The translations under genes were made by a program, and so were the position numbers. Shown here piece after piece: positions 52,201 through 63,702 of a DNA stretch of 64,000 nucleotides. The first letter of the stretch is position 1, and each line of letters starts with the position of its first letter. The stretch covers positions 372,001-436,000 of the forward strand of contig OZ037858.1 of assembly GCA_964035575.1 (NCBI GenBank), written 5' to 3'. The notes beneath the pieces were generated by a model. The model had not been told where the DNA came from. It ran no database searches and saw only the letters and a program-made list of their open reading frames with translations. The stretch is from Rhynchopus sp. YZ270_cl-10. Its lineage: Eukaryota; Euglenozoa; Diplonemea; Diplonemida; Diplonemidae.

Positions 52201-53529
52201 TGTATAGTCCTAAGAGTAACGTGTTGACTCTAATTATTATTCAAAACTGTGGGATAGATAAGAGTGTATTGGTGCGTGAGGAGGAGGGCAATGTGAGTAG
52301 GTTCCTTCATTGGTGCCGAAAGCGTCTACGCGTATACCATGCGCACACGGGTTGACCATCGATGTGATGGCAGGTAGGTTTCAGCCTCCGATTTAACCCC
52401 AGGTTTTTTTTTGGAGTTTTTTAATTAGTTTACTCCAGTTTTTATTCTCTGGGACCCCGGGTTTTTCCATTGGGGGGGAGGAGCTGATTGAAAAAAAATA
52501 GGGGAAAGGGGGAGAGAGAGAGAGCAGATTTTTCCAGAAGTTCTTCTGTTTTCTTCAAGAGTTTAAAAAAGAAAAGTAAACGACCAAGAAGATGGAAAAA
52601 AATGGTGGGGGTAAAGAAAAACAAGAGTAGAAGGGACAGAACCTCTTCTTAACGGAGAAGAAAAAAAAAACGTAGAGAAAAAGGGAGGGGCCTGACATGG
52701 CCGGGGGAGGAAAAAAAAAGTGTAGTGCAAAACGCCGGGACGCAGGTACTGACACTTCGTAAAAAAAAAAAATGTTAGCTCTCAGTAGGGGAAGTGTCTC
52801 TCGGAGAACTTCTCCTTCTGAAGAAGCAACAAAGAAGAGCTTTTTTTTTAGTGGAACAACAAAGAGAATAAGTTCGCGCTGTTATCGCTCTGTGTGCAGG
52901 GGGCATTCCGCAATAAGGAGTGCTCTGCAGGTGTAATGTGACCTCGTACGCAGCGTCTATCTGTTTTAAGGCTGTTGCTGGCAGATAAAGACGCACTTCG
53001 TACAGAAAAACATTGCACACAGCACAGAGTTGCAAAACAGAGCGGGAAAACAAAAGACAAAAATATGTAAGATGCTTTTGCAGTCTGCGCTGCAAAAAAA
53101 AGGGGGAAGAGAGAGAGAGAGAGAGAGAGAGGAGAAGTTTTAATAAAAAGTTTTCACAAAAAATAGCAACTGCGTAGTCGGATGTTCCTGTTTCTTTTTC
53201 TGTTGAATATAACTTTCGGACCCTTTTATGGCAACAAATGTCACGCAAACGGGGCAGTTGAAAGAAAAATAAACAGAGAAAGAAGTCGATGGCCAGGTCT
53301 TGTGGAGAGCCACAAAGACGGCCGTTGTCTTCAGGTACGTACCGCTTGCAATGATAAAAGCAGGTTGTTGCTGAGTTTAAAAGAAAAGGGAGGGTGGGAA
53401 CGGAGAATAAGTGTCAATAGTTACAGTTATAGAGTGAAGCGGGCTGGTATTATACACAAAACAGCCCGCAAAAAAAAATAAAATAGAAAATTTAAAAGTT
53501 AAAAGTTAAACCCCAAGAGAAGGGGCAGA

Positions 53530-56500
53530 TCACAGGTCTGCGTCGTTCTTCTCCTTGGAGTCGTTCTTGTTGTTATCCTCCTTGTTCGCGTCCTCCTGCG
53601 CCTCAGCACCCTCCTCCTCGACAGGTGCCTTGTTGTGGGCTTCGGGGTTGACACAACGGGAGACGACGTGGGCCCAGATGACAATGATGGAGATGGTGAG
53701 GAGACCCCAGGCGTAGATGCAGAAGGCCCACGAGTAGGACGCCATGGTGAGGTACTTCAACTTCCCGACAGTCAGCACCATCCCGCCGCGCATGGCCTCG
53801 TCCTGGAAGTAGCATCCGTACTCGTTCTCGCTGAGGGCCATCACATGGGTCCAGGCGGCCAGGAGCAGCACCCAGGCCAGCGTCAGGACTGCGCCAGACG
53901 GGATCAGCAGCTTCCCGAACACAGCGCTGTCAGTCCAGAGCGAGTACGTTGTGATCATCACCATCCCAATCCCGAGGAACAGGGTGCCTGTGATTGTGAG
54001 CCCGCCAATGGCCTCCATGTCCCCCTCAAGGCCGCCCACCGGGCACACCTCCGAGATGTCGCGGCACTTGTCGCCCTTCACAAACTTCGACACAGACGTC
54101 GACGGGAGGGACTCGCGGTCCAGGGACAGGTCCACGTCGTACTCCACCTGCAGCACCCACACCTTCATCGTGTCGGCGCCCTCCTCCGACATCACAAGGG
54201 TGAAGTCGTTCACGGCCACAAGACCCGCAAGGCTGGATGCAGGGAAGTCCGAAGGGACTGTCTGCAGGAGCTTCATCGGCGCCGGGTACACCTCCATCTC
54301 AAACAGCGTGCGCAGCGTCGCGACCGAGGGCAGTCCGTCCGTGCCGACAACCTTCTCCTCCAGGTTCGCAAGCCCCGCTGCGTGGCCGTTCGTCCCCGTG
54401 GTCATGTCGTTGTAGGTTCCGTTCTGCGCAATGTCCGTTCCCTTCGTGAAGTCAACCTCAACCACACGCGCCGTTGCGTTCTCCGCCTCACCACGCTTCT
54501 CCAGGAACAGCACCTTCATGTCCGACGTCCAGGTCGCCCCGGTGAGCTGCACAGTCGCCTGGTCAGCCCCGGCGTCCTGCAGCACCACCACCTTCTGGAA
54601 CTCAAGGGCAGGCTTGTCGTAGCCGTAGGTCACGTTCAGCATTGCGCAACGTGTCACACGCGAGCTCGCCAGCGTCGTGTTGTCGTGCGTCAGGGCCGAC
54701 GCCATGCACACAACCACAAGCGTCTTGTCCCCGTTCACCGCAAGGGTCTTCAGCCCACGCCCAGCGCCACGCTGCGAGAAGATGTCCGGGAGCACCCCAA
54801 ACACAGTCCCGGACGCGTTGCTGTAGGTGCCGTCTGCGGCCAGGTTCGCCGGCACGTAGGTTGCCAGCACACCCGCCGCGTTCCACACAACCACCTTCGG
54901 CCCGTACTGCTCAGCACCGATGAACACACCCCCAGTGCGGTTCAGGATGTCCATGTCCCCCATGGCGTACCCGTCCACCGTCGTCGTTGTTGGGACCTCC
55001 GCAGTGCCGGTGCACACGTTCGAGAGCGCAAAGCCCTGGCCTGCTGCGTTCGGCGAGTCCACACCAATGTCGGTCGTCGCCCTCACGCCCACAGTCTTCG
55101 TCGTCACCTCGGACGTGAACGAGTGGTCCAGCGCCAGCGTCAGGTGCTGTGCCGAGAACGAGTTGTTCGAGTTGCATCCACGGCTCGACACAGCGTGCAC
55201 GAACCCTGTCTCAACGTCGTACGCAAGCCCAGCCAGGGACGGAATCACAGAGTCCCCAAGGGCCGCGTTCGCTGTCGACAGCACGGTGAAGGAGTTCGTG
55301 CTTGCCTCGTCATCCTCCTCCTCCGGTGCTTCGCTGTAGAACCCGCTCTGGTGGGAGAGAACGTCCGGCACAACCACTCCGTCCGTCGCCTCCCCGTAGT
55401 GCAGCACCACCCCGTTGTCGTCCTGGTTCACCTGGTGGAAGAACGTGTACTCGTCAAGCACAGCGCTGCACCAGTCCGCGTGGTACGCCCCCTTGCACAC
55501 AGAGCCCATCTCCTTGCATGCGTTCTCCCAGGCAAGCGCACGGCATCCCAGCTCCGAGCACGCAAGGAAGGCACGCTCGTAGGCAAGCTTCTCGCTCTTT
55601 GTCTGTGCCTCTGTTGTGGCCCACGTGCTGTCCGTCTCGCAGGTCGTGCGCAGCTCTGCCGCACAGTCGTGCACAAGGTCGGTGTACGTGCACGCCTTCG
55701 TCGGGGCCGTCATCAGCTTGTGGTCGCTCTCGTACGCCCCAGAGCAGACCTCCCACAGCCCAAGACCGATCTCGTCACGCCCAACGTCCTCGGATGCGTA
55801 CCTGATTCTGCGCCACTGCGTCGTCGGGATGCAGATCACCGCACCGACAAAGGCCATGATCACCAGCCCCCACGCTGCCGGGGAGTATGCCCAGTCGCGT
55901 GTTGCCGCCTCACGTGCCTTGCGCAGCGCCTCCTTCTCCTGCAGCTCCTGCACGTTCACGGCATCGTGGTCGACGTCGCCTCCCCACAGAAGCATGAAGT
56001 TCGGGAGCTGGAAGCCGCACAGGGTGTCCGCACGCAGGAAGGGCATGCTGCGCGGGAGCAGGTCCGCACGGTTTCTGCGCAGCAGCACCCACGTTGTGAA
56101 GAGAAGGCAGATGGCCACAATAGGTGTCATCACACCGCACAGCACCTGCCAGCCGGGAATCGACAGGGCAATGATCAGCAGCGGGAACCCCACGAACCCA
56201 GCCAGAATGTATGCAATCGGGAACCAACGCAGGTTTGCTGCCGTGCCACCCAGGAACTTCGCCATGTTCAGCGGCACAGGACGCAGCGGCCAGATCACGA
56301 ACCACACAACCGTTCCGAGGCAGTTGAAGAACACGTGCTCGAGTGCCACACGCATACCCTTGTGCACGTTGCTTCCAGATAGCGCAGAGAGCACACCTGT
56401 CACAGTGGTTCCGATGTTTGCACCGTGGGTCAGGGCCACAGCCTTCTCAATGTGGATCAGACCAATCCCGACAAGCGGCGTCAGCGTCGACGTGAACACA

Positions 56501-57816
56501 GACGACGACTGCACAAGAATCGTGCACCCGGTTCCGAAGAGCAGCAGGATGTAGTTGTCGAACCCTCCGCACGAGCGCAGAATGGGGTTCTTGAACTCAA
56601 TGTTCAGCAGGTAGCGGGTCCACACAGCCACACGGCCCTTCAGCACAGACTGCAGCAGCTTCACAAGGAGCAGCAGACACGTGGCAAGCATCGTCAGCGA
56701 GGCAAACAGCAGCAGCACACCGGCCTCGTTGTCCGTGATCGCCGTGTCGCGCAGAACGTGTCCAGACGACTGCTTGATGATGGTCTTCTTCTCCAGCTTC
56801 GACACCTCCTCGCTTGTCTCCGCAGCCGCAATCTTCTCAATGAGCTTCTTGTCCGTCGACACAATCCTTCCTGTCGCAGGCTTCGTGATCTTCTTGATGA
56901 ACTCAACCTTGCCACGCTTCTCGCTGTCGTCAGAGATCCCAAGGGAGTCCACAGCAGCAGTCGCAAGCTCCACAAGGAACCCAGACGACGCCTCCAGCGG
57001 CAGGAACATCCCGACTGTCAGCCAGTTGAACATGTCGTGGAAGACAGCTCCGGTGAAGGCACGTCTGTACTCTGCCGCGCTGTTCAGATGCGCAATCGAC
57101 ACCAGCGTGTTTGTCACAGAGGTTCCGATGTTTGCCCCCATGATCAGGTACGCAGCGTTCTTGATTGTCACCAGGTCTGCCGCCGCCATCGAAATCACAA
57201 TCGACGTTGTTGTCGACGACGACTGCATCAGCACAGTCGCAAGGATACCAATCGCAAGTCCGGCCACAGGGTTTGCAAGCAGCGCACTGTCACGGAAGGC
57301 CTTTCCGGACGAGCGCCCTCCAAGGATCTTGAAGGCGTCCCCCATGATCCCGAGGGAGATGATGAACAGGTACAGCACTCCCCAGATCGCGCAGAACTTG
57401 ATCACGGAGACTGACGCACTCTCGATCTTCTCGAACATCGTCATCTTGCTCCAGGGCTTCTCGAAGTTCTCCATCTCCTGCAGGTCGTAGTGTCCGCCGA
57501 GCTTCCTGTGCACCTCCTCCGTCTGCAGGGTCTTCCACTTCGCCTGCACCTCCTGCTCCGCGTCAAACGGCTCAGGGCCACCGAGGATGTCCACACCCAT
57601 CGGCGTCTCACGGAACTCCTCATAGGTGACGTAGGACTGTCCGTGGTTGTACCACCGCCTTGCCCCTTCTGCCTCGGCCTCACCCTCACCCTCCACAGGC
57701 ACAACGGCGGTGTCCTTGTCGGCCTCGTCCTCCTTTGCCACAACAGGCGTCATCTCCTTCTCCTGTGCCTGGGGTGGCACATCCCCTGCCACAGCAGCGT
57801 TCGGCTGCTCAACCAT
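53530..57816 (-). CDS. SLC34-type sodium/phosphate symporter with very large extra domain
   Basis: 1428 residues, single exon, about twice the length of animal SLC34 (~640-690). A charged cytosolic N-terminus (1-135) precedes the transporter core with both inverted-repeat signatures: VLMQSSSTTTSIVISM (QSSS at 198-201) with GANIGTSVTNT, and CTILVQSSSVFTSTLTPL with GANIGTTVT. These residues bind sodium and phosphate in NaPi-II. After a hydrophobic segment near 665, some 600 residues follow with paired Cys and many Asn-X-Thr sites (DNTTLASSR, ENATARV), probably extracytoplasmic. Three or four more membrane helices and an acidic tail follow. Phosphate uptake at the surface is inferred. Codon use is strongly GC-biased, suggesting high expression. 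Confidence 0.93.
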   Translation of the reverse strand: MVEQPNAAVAGDVPPQAQEKEMTPVVAKEDEADKDTAVVPVEGEGEAEAEGARRWYNHGQSYVTYEEFRETPMGVDILGGPEPFDAEQEVQAKWKTLQTEEVHRKLGGHYDLQEMENFEKPWSKMTMFEKIESASVSVIKFCAIWGVLYLFIISLGIMGDAFKILGGRSSGKAFRDSALLANPVAGLAIGILATVLMQSSSTTTSIVISMAAADLVTIKNAAYLIMGANIGTSVTNTLVSIAHLNSAAEYRRAFTGAVFHDMFNWLTVGMFLPLEASSGFLVELATAAVDSLGISDDSEKRGKVEFIKKITKPATGRIVSTDKKLIEKIAAAETSEEVSKLEKKTIIKQSSGHVLRDTAITDNEAGVLLLFASLTMLATCLLLLVKLLQSVLKGRVAVWTRYLLNIEFKNPILRSCGGFDNYILLLFGTGCTILVQSSSVFTSTLTPLVGIGLIHIEKAVALTHGANIGTTVTGVLSALSGSNVHKGMRVALEHVFFNCLGTVVWFVIWPLRPVPLNMAKFLGGTAANLRWFPIAYILAGFVGFPLLIIALSIPGWQVLCGVMTPIVAICLLFTTWVLLRRNRADLLPRSMPFLRADTLCGFQLPNFMLLWGGDVDHDAVNVQELQEKEALRKAREAATRDWAYSPAAWGLVIMAFVGAVICIPTTQWRRIRYASEDVGRDEIGLGLWEVCSGAYESDHKLMTAPTKACTYTDLVHDCAAELRTTCETDSTWATTEAQTKSEKLAYERAFLACSELGCRALAWENACKEMGSVCKGAYHADWCSAVLDEYTFFHQVNQDDNGVVLHYGEATDGVVVPDVLSHQSGFYSEAPEEEDDEASTNSFTVLSTANAALGDSVIPSLAGLAYDVETGFVHAVSSRGCNSNNSFSAQHLTLALDHSFTSEVTTKTVGVRATTDIGVDSPNAAGQGFALSNVCTGTAEVPTTTTVDGYAMGDMDILNRTGGVFIGAEQYGPKVVVWNAAGVLATYVPANLAADGTYSNASGTVFGVLPDIFSQRGAGRGLKTLAVNGDKTLVVVCMASALTHDNTTLASSRVTRCAMLNVTYGYDKPALEFQKVVVLQDAGADQATVQLTGATWTSDMKVLFLEKRGEAENATARVVEVDFTKGTDIAQNGTYNDMTTGTNGHAAGLANLEEKVVGTDGLPSVATLRTLFEMEVYPAPMKLLQTVPSDFPASSLAGLVAVNDFTLVMSEEGADTMKVWVLQVEYDVDLSLDRESLPSTSVSKFVKGDKCRDISEVCPVGGLEGDMEAIGGLTITGTLFLGIGMVMITTYSLWTDSAVFGKLLIPSGAVLTLAWVLLLAAWTHVMALSENEYGCYFQDEAMRGGMVLTVGKLKYLTMASYSWAFCIYAWGLLTISIIVIWAHVVSRCVNPEAHNKAPVEEEGAEAQEDANKEDNNKNDSKEKNDADL

Positions 57817-58369
57817 TTTCGTTTTTTTTTAAAGTGTGTTTTGCAAGTAGCTGTTGTTGGTGGGAGCTTTGTGTGTTCGGGAGGGGAGGGGCATCAAGGG
57901 TGTGCAGTAGCAAAAAAACAACAACAGCGGAACTATCTTTGTATGAAATATGAAATCTAAAAAAATGTTTGAAAATAATGAAAGAAGAAGGAGTTGGTCG
58001 GATGAGATGAAGCCTCTCGTGCTCAGTCACATGAAAACAGAAGGGGGGGAAAAGGGAGGGAGTGGGTGATACACGAAAAAATGAGCAACAAAAAAAAAAA
58101 TGTACAAAAATTAAAAATAAAATCACCCAAAAAAGATGAAACTCTGAGAGATCCATCACAAAAAAAAAAAAAAGCTATTTTTCTAACAAAGTTTACTTCA
58201 CACAACCCCCTCTCTTTTTGACAAATTCTACTGAATTTTTTTTTCCACCTCCTCAACTGAGAAAGAACAAAAAAAAAATCCATGACAAAACTCTAACAGA
58301 AATAACGAATATTTTGTCTCTAATATCGACAAAAAAAGACACATTTTGACCCTTTTTTTGGCCATTTTT
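57817..58369. other. Spacer with one CTAAGC-type hairpin
   Basis: A/T-rich. A hairpin copy at about 58004-58032 (GATGAGATGAAGCCTCTCGT then GCTCAGTCAC) is the only recognised item. Confidence 0.5.
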
Positions 58370-61300
58370 TTAATCAAACAACCCTTGCGTGACGTCATCC
58401 ACTGGAGAATAGGGAGAAGCGAGATAGGAATGATACGGGGGCAGTGTCCCTGCTACTGAGAGACGACTCGAGAGAAGCGCGGTGGGGGTGGCGGCGAGCA
58501 CGCTGCTTGCATTGAGGTGTTGGTGCTGGTGCTGGTAGCTGTGCGACGTGTGCGAGGGTCCATTTGGCCTGAGACGAGGACTTACCATAGGCGATTCCAT
58601 AAGACGTGGCGAACTGTACGGCGACGCCTGCCTCACTGGAGACAACGACCTGATTCTGTGTACCTGCAACGGAGGCACCACTGCTGTCAACTGTGCACGT
58701 GGTCTGCTAGTGGTGGTGGTGGTGGTGGTGGCAGCATTCAACCTCGCACTCAAAGGGCTCCCTGCACGCACCGAAGGTCGATACCGCATCTCGCCCTGCC
58801 ACTCCTCCAGTAAGGCCAGCCTCCGTTCTAACCCCCGCACCACCCCTTCCCCCTCCGCACCCACCAGCATCCGCAGCTCTCGAATGTCCTCGTCAAGGTT
58901 GTACACCTTGTCTGCCATGTTCTCCCCAGGCCGTCCCACCTCCTCCCCGACAAGGCGGACCACCTCTTCCACCTTCGAAAGGCTCATCTGCAAATCGGTG
59001 TCCGCCTTCCGGCGTGTGTCCTCCGCAAGTTCCAAAGCTTCAAGCCGGCCCTGCAGGTTTGGAATGCCGAAGCTGCTGCTTTCGGTGATTCTTGCAGGGC
59101 GAATAACATCTGGCGGCGACCCCGTCTTCCCCTTTAGTGCACTCAGTCGAGATGACAAAGAAGATGTAGGTGAGACAGCACCATGTCGGTTTGAGAGGGG
59201 CGAGAGATTGGATGGTCGGGTGGGTGTGCGTTGCTCCTTCGCTTGGGCGAGGCGGATGCGCAGGCTGGTTGGTGATGCGGGGGCGGACAGTGGCGAGCCA
59301 AAGGTGGTTCCCGTTGTGTCCTTCTTCGGCGACTGGAATTGTTTTTGCGAGAGTCTGCTTTCCGTTGGTCGGAGCTTTGGTGACTCACCACTTGCCCGCA
59401 TCTCTGCGATCTTTTGCTTTAGACTGGTTGGAGAGCCTGAACCTAACCTCGCAGGAAGTGGCGAATGAGGGGAAGCAGGGGAAGCAGGTGACGTCGCCTG
59501 AGCCTTCTTCGCCGCAATCCTTGCACTCAAAGACAAGGTAGGGGAGGCAGGCTCAGAGGCTGTCGACTTTCCTGGGTGCAACGGACTCTCTGGCCGCAGC
59601 AACTGCTCAAACCGCACACTCGACGCACGCAGGCTTTGCACATGAGGACTGCCTCCTTCTGGTCTTGAGAAGCTCCGCTCCGTCGAAAACAAACGCGGCG
59701 CCTTCTCTGCAGCAGTGATCATCTCTTGCACCTTGCCCTTCAAGGATCTGCGCCATGGGCTGGCAGGGCCTGGTGACGTAGGCTGCAGAGGTGACGTTGC
59801 CTCTGAAACAAGCTTTGTGATTCTGGGTGTAAGGGGTGTGCGCGAGAGGCCTGCTGTTGTCTGGGTGACACGGTCGATTTCCTCGGCCTGGAGGTGCAGG
59901 GCCTGCTCGACGCCGTTGAGACGTTCGTCGTGTGTGTCCGTGACTGCGTTGATGTTGTCGAGGAGCTGGATGCTTTCCTCCACTGCAGCAAGGCGGCCAG
60001 CATGGTGCTCTGCAACCTTTGCAACGTTCGCAAGGTTCGCGTCGGTCTCCTCTGCGCGCGTCTCAAGGTCGTCGGCGAAGTCGCCCACGCTCTTCTGAAG
60101 ATTGCGTATCACCTCATCATATGTCCCTGTACGCTGCTCTAAAGCAAGTACCCGCTGCCGCATCTGCTTCTCTGCCTCCTGCCCAAGCGCACTCCGTCCC
60201 ATCTTGTCCGACTGGTCTTGATGCACCCCACTCACAAGCAGCTCCTCCGCTTCGTCAAGCCTCTGGTTCACCTCCCCTATGGCACTGCCGAGGGCCATCT
60301 CCTGCTCCTTCAGCTGCTCCTCGACTGCGAGTGGCAGGGCACGCATCTCCTCCTTCATTTCGTCCACGGTGCGTGATATCTCTTCTTGGATAGAGGCAAG
60401 CATTTGGATGCTCTGTGTAGTGTGTAGTGTGCAGTGTGCAGTGTGTGGTAGTGGTGCAGTGCAATATGCATACCTCGACATTGCCGCCGTCGCCATCGCC
60501 GCTGTGCAGGTTATTGCTGAGCTGGTTGTTGCTGAGTTCCTGGAGGGCCGCATCGTGTGCAAGGCAGCGCTCCTCCAGCTCCTCCACGGTGTTCGATATC
60601 TCATCTTGGATGGAGGCGATCATGCTCACGTCCTGGATGGGGTTGAGTGTAGTGTGTAGTGTGTGGTTTAATGCCTAGTGAGGGTAATTCTTGCGCAGAA
60701 TATGGCCCTTAGTGTGGTATGTGGTGTGTTGTGCATACAGTGTCCTGGTGCAGCTTGAGCACTACCTCTTCGAGTTCGCGCACCTGTTCGCGCACCTCCT
60801 GCAAAGATGAGTCCTGCCCAGGCTGGTCTGCTGCCTGCTGCAGCATCGCCTGCTCGATATCCTCCACAGTGCTGCGCAGGTCGTCCACCACACTTTCGAA
60901 CTGCTGCTTGAGCATGATGTCCTCGATCTCCGCAACCCTTCCGTTGACCTCTTCCAGCTGCGCTGCAGTGTGGTCCTGTGGCAGTGTGATGTGCAGTGTG
61001 GAAAGGAAACAGCAATGAGTAATGCCCTTCAAATTGGAGGGAGTCGTCTTAGATACATAGGCCTGAAAAGGTAAGGTTGTCTAGAGGGCATACCTGGCTG
61101 TGCTTGCGGAGGTCTGCCTGCACCTCGAGGTCTGACGCAACTCTGTCGATCTGCCCCTGCAGCTGTGTCTGCAGCTGTGTGGTCTGCTGTGAGACGACGT
61201 GCTGTGTGCCTTCGTCGAGCTTTTCTTTGAATTGCGCGAGTCTGGATGCGACGTCGTCGGTGGTTTCCTTGCGTACGTCGCTGCGGGTGGCGTCGAGCTT

Positions 61301-63632
61301 CTCGTCGTATGTCTGCTTCTGCTGTGCGAGGGCAGAGTCGACGTACTGCTTGTGCTGTGCACCGGCAGAGACCACCTGGCCTTCAAGCTGCTGCTTCTGT
61401 TGCGACATCGCCATCGCCGTGCTCGACTCTGTCTGCTGCTTGAATAGGTCCAGTGTGCCCTGGACAGACTGCTCGATCTGCTGCTTCACCGTCGCAGTGT
61501 TGCTTGCCAACTGCGTCTCTACCTGCTGCTTCTGCTGCGCCACAGAAGTCGCCTGCTTCTGCTCAAAGCTCTGCTTCAAGAGGTCCAGCGACGAGGTGAA
61601 CTGCTGGTGCAGCCTTTCGCTGCCATCACTGCGCAGCTGCTGCTCTGCCTCCAGCGCATGGATCTGCTGCTCGATGCTGTGCTTCTGGTGCTCAAGGGAG
61701 GTGGAGAGGTGCTTCTCGAGGTAGGACTTCTGGTGGTCGAGGGAGTCCTGCAGGCGGTCCACGGCAGCTGTCTGCTCTGTGCGGATGAGCTCGCTGCGGG
61801 AGTCGCTGTTTTCGATGCTGCGGCGAAGTGAGGCAACGGCATCGTCGTGCTGGTGCTGCAGGGAGGACACGGTCTGTGCGAGCTGCGAAACAGACGCAAA
61901 GCGGTCGTCAAGGCGGCTCTCGACATGCTTGCGCGACGCCTCCTCTGCATCCCGGATGCGTTCGTTCTGCTCGTTGAAGCGCCGATCGCAGTACTTCCGC
62001 ATTGTGTCGCTTGACGCCTTTGGTGACCCAGGCGACTCAGGCGACGATGCACGAGGCGGCGGCACACGGAACGACGAGTTCGATGTGTTTGCGCTTGCAA
62101 CACCGCCGCCACCGCCGCTCTGGTACACAGTAGACTCAATCCCCCTTACAGTGTCATCCAAGTGCTGCAAAAACACATCCACACGCTGATAGCTCTCACT
62201 AAACCGTTTGTCCAGCTCCACAACGACGTTGTGCTGGCTGTTAATCTTCGCACTCACCTCGGTCAGCTCTCTGTTGTGTAAATTGAGCAAGGAATGAATC
62301 ATGTGTGAATTGTGAATACCTGTCGACCTTTCCATCCAGAATATTGAGCCGATCTGCGTCTGCACGTGTATGCTCTTGCTCTACGACGAGGGCTTGGACG
62401 TCACTCTGCATCTCGGCCTTGAAGGTGTCGAGGATGGACTGGGTTTCTTGTATCAACGTTTCCTTTGTCACGCTGCAGGCCTCCGCCGTCTCCTCGCAGC
62501 GTCCGACAACCGCACGCTCCACCTCGACAAGACGCTCCGAGAGAAGCTTCTCTGCGGTGCTCACCTTTTCACGGATGCTTTCCTCCGTTGCCTTCACTTC
62601 GTCGAGGTGGCGGAGCGAGTCGTCAAACTGTGTCATGAAGTTGTCCACCATCATGTAGTTCTCGGTGAACCGCTTTTCTAGTATTTCATGACTTTCATTC
62701 AGCTTTCCGCTGACCCCTGTCAACTCCCGCTCTAACTTGCCTTCAAGAGCAGAAAACTTTGCACTAAGTCCAGCTGTGACGTCATCGTAGGCACCAAGCT
62801 GTGCACCCATTCCTTGTATTTCTGCTGCAACTGCGCCTTTGAGGTTGTCGACGGAGACTGAAAAGAGTTGTTGCGTTTCTTCGACAACGGTGCTCTCAAT
62901 TTCCTGCCGGAATGCGCCCATTGCACGCTCTACTTGGCCTGCGACAGCGACGCCGACAGCATCGCACACTTCCCTCGCCTTTGTGGCGGTAGTGGACATT
63001 GGGTGCAACGACGCTTCACACAAGAACACCCGCCGCAGCTCCTCTAGGATGTGTGCATGCCCCGAGAACGCTTCATTCATGCCACGCTCAATCGACTCCG
63101 ACAAAGCCACTGCCTGCTGGTCAGCGCGCGCCCGGTCGTTCTTTTGTGTGTCTTTAATGTGGCGCATCTGCACCTCAACCTCGTCCATGAAGTCTTTGCT
63201 TTGTTGCAAAAAATGGTCAAGTGTGTGTTGCGTCATGCCACTCTCGCCTGAGAATTTTGGAGGACTCAATGCCCTGGAGTGAACAGGGTTCGCGCCCGTC
63301 TCCAACTCGTGTATGCGGGCCTGCATCGCGTGCATTTCTTGACGGAGCGCAGCGTACTCACCACCGTCCTGCTGTGGAAGGGTCTGGCTGCTGACAACCG
63401 ACTGCAGGCGGGAGATCACCAGCTCAAGGGAGTTCACTTTTGTCGCCAATGCGTTGATCTGCTGTGCAGCCGCCTTATGCTTGACCTGCGACCCACTCTC
63501 CATCTGCGACATGCCCGAAATCCGGTCCCTCCGCTCTGCGGTGACGCTCACCCTCACATCTGCCAGAGAGTCGGTCAATTGATGCAGCAAACTGTCCGGG
63601 CGGCCTAAGTCATCCCTCGCCGGAAGCGGCAT
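58370..63632 (-). CDS. Large coiled-coil protein, 5 exons, with duplicated segments
   Basis: Exons 63632-62320, 62270-61094, 60975-60739, 60632-60474 and 60412-58370 are phase-consistent and encode 1642 residues. Most of exons 1-4 is heptad-rich coiled coil. Exon 2 has a Gln-rich decad-like repeat (FKQQTESSTAMAMSQQKQQL; YVDSALAQQKQTYDEKL). Exons 4 and 5 open with related sequence (SMIASIQDEISNTVEELEE and QMLASIQEEISRTVDEMKEE), pointing to duplication of an exon. The C-terminal ~450 residues are Ser/Pro-rich with motifs such as SPASPHSPLPARLGSGSPTS, likely disordered and phosphorylated. The introns (49, 118, 106, 61 bp) have GTATGC or GTATTC donors. A cytoskeletal or flagellar structural role is plausible. 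The start follows a clear pyrimidine-AG site. Confidence 0.85.
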
Positions 63633-63649
63633 TTCTATTGTGTAAACCG

Positions 63650-63702
63650 CTGGAGCGTGGCGATGAGATGGGTGGGAGGAGGAGGGGGGAGGAGAGGTAT
63701 GT
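63650..63702 (-). promoter_or_regulatory. Putative trans-splice acceptor of the large coiled-coil gene
   Basis: The minus strand reads a CCTCTCCTCCCCCCTCCTCC tract, then CATCGCCACGCTCCAG, 17 nt before ATG 63632. The remaining 63703-64000 is A/T-rich with no gene; a GCCTCGTGTGCATCC hairpin remnant lies near 63780. Confidence 0.55.
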
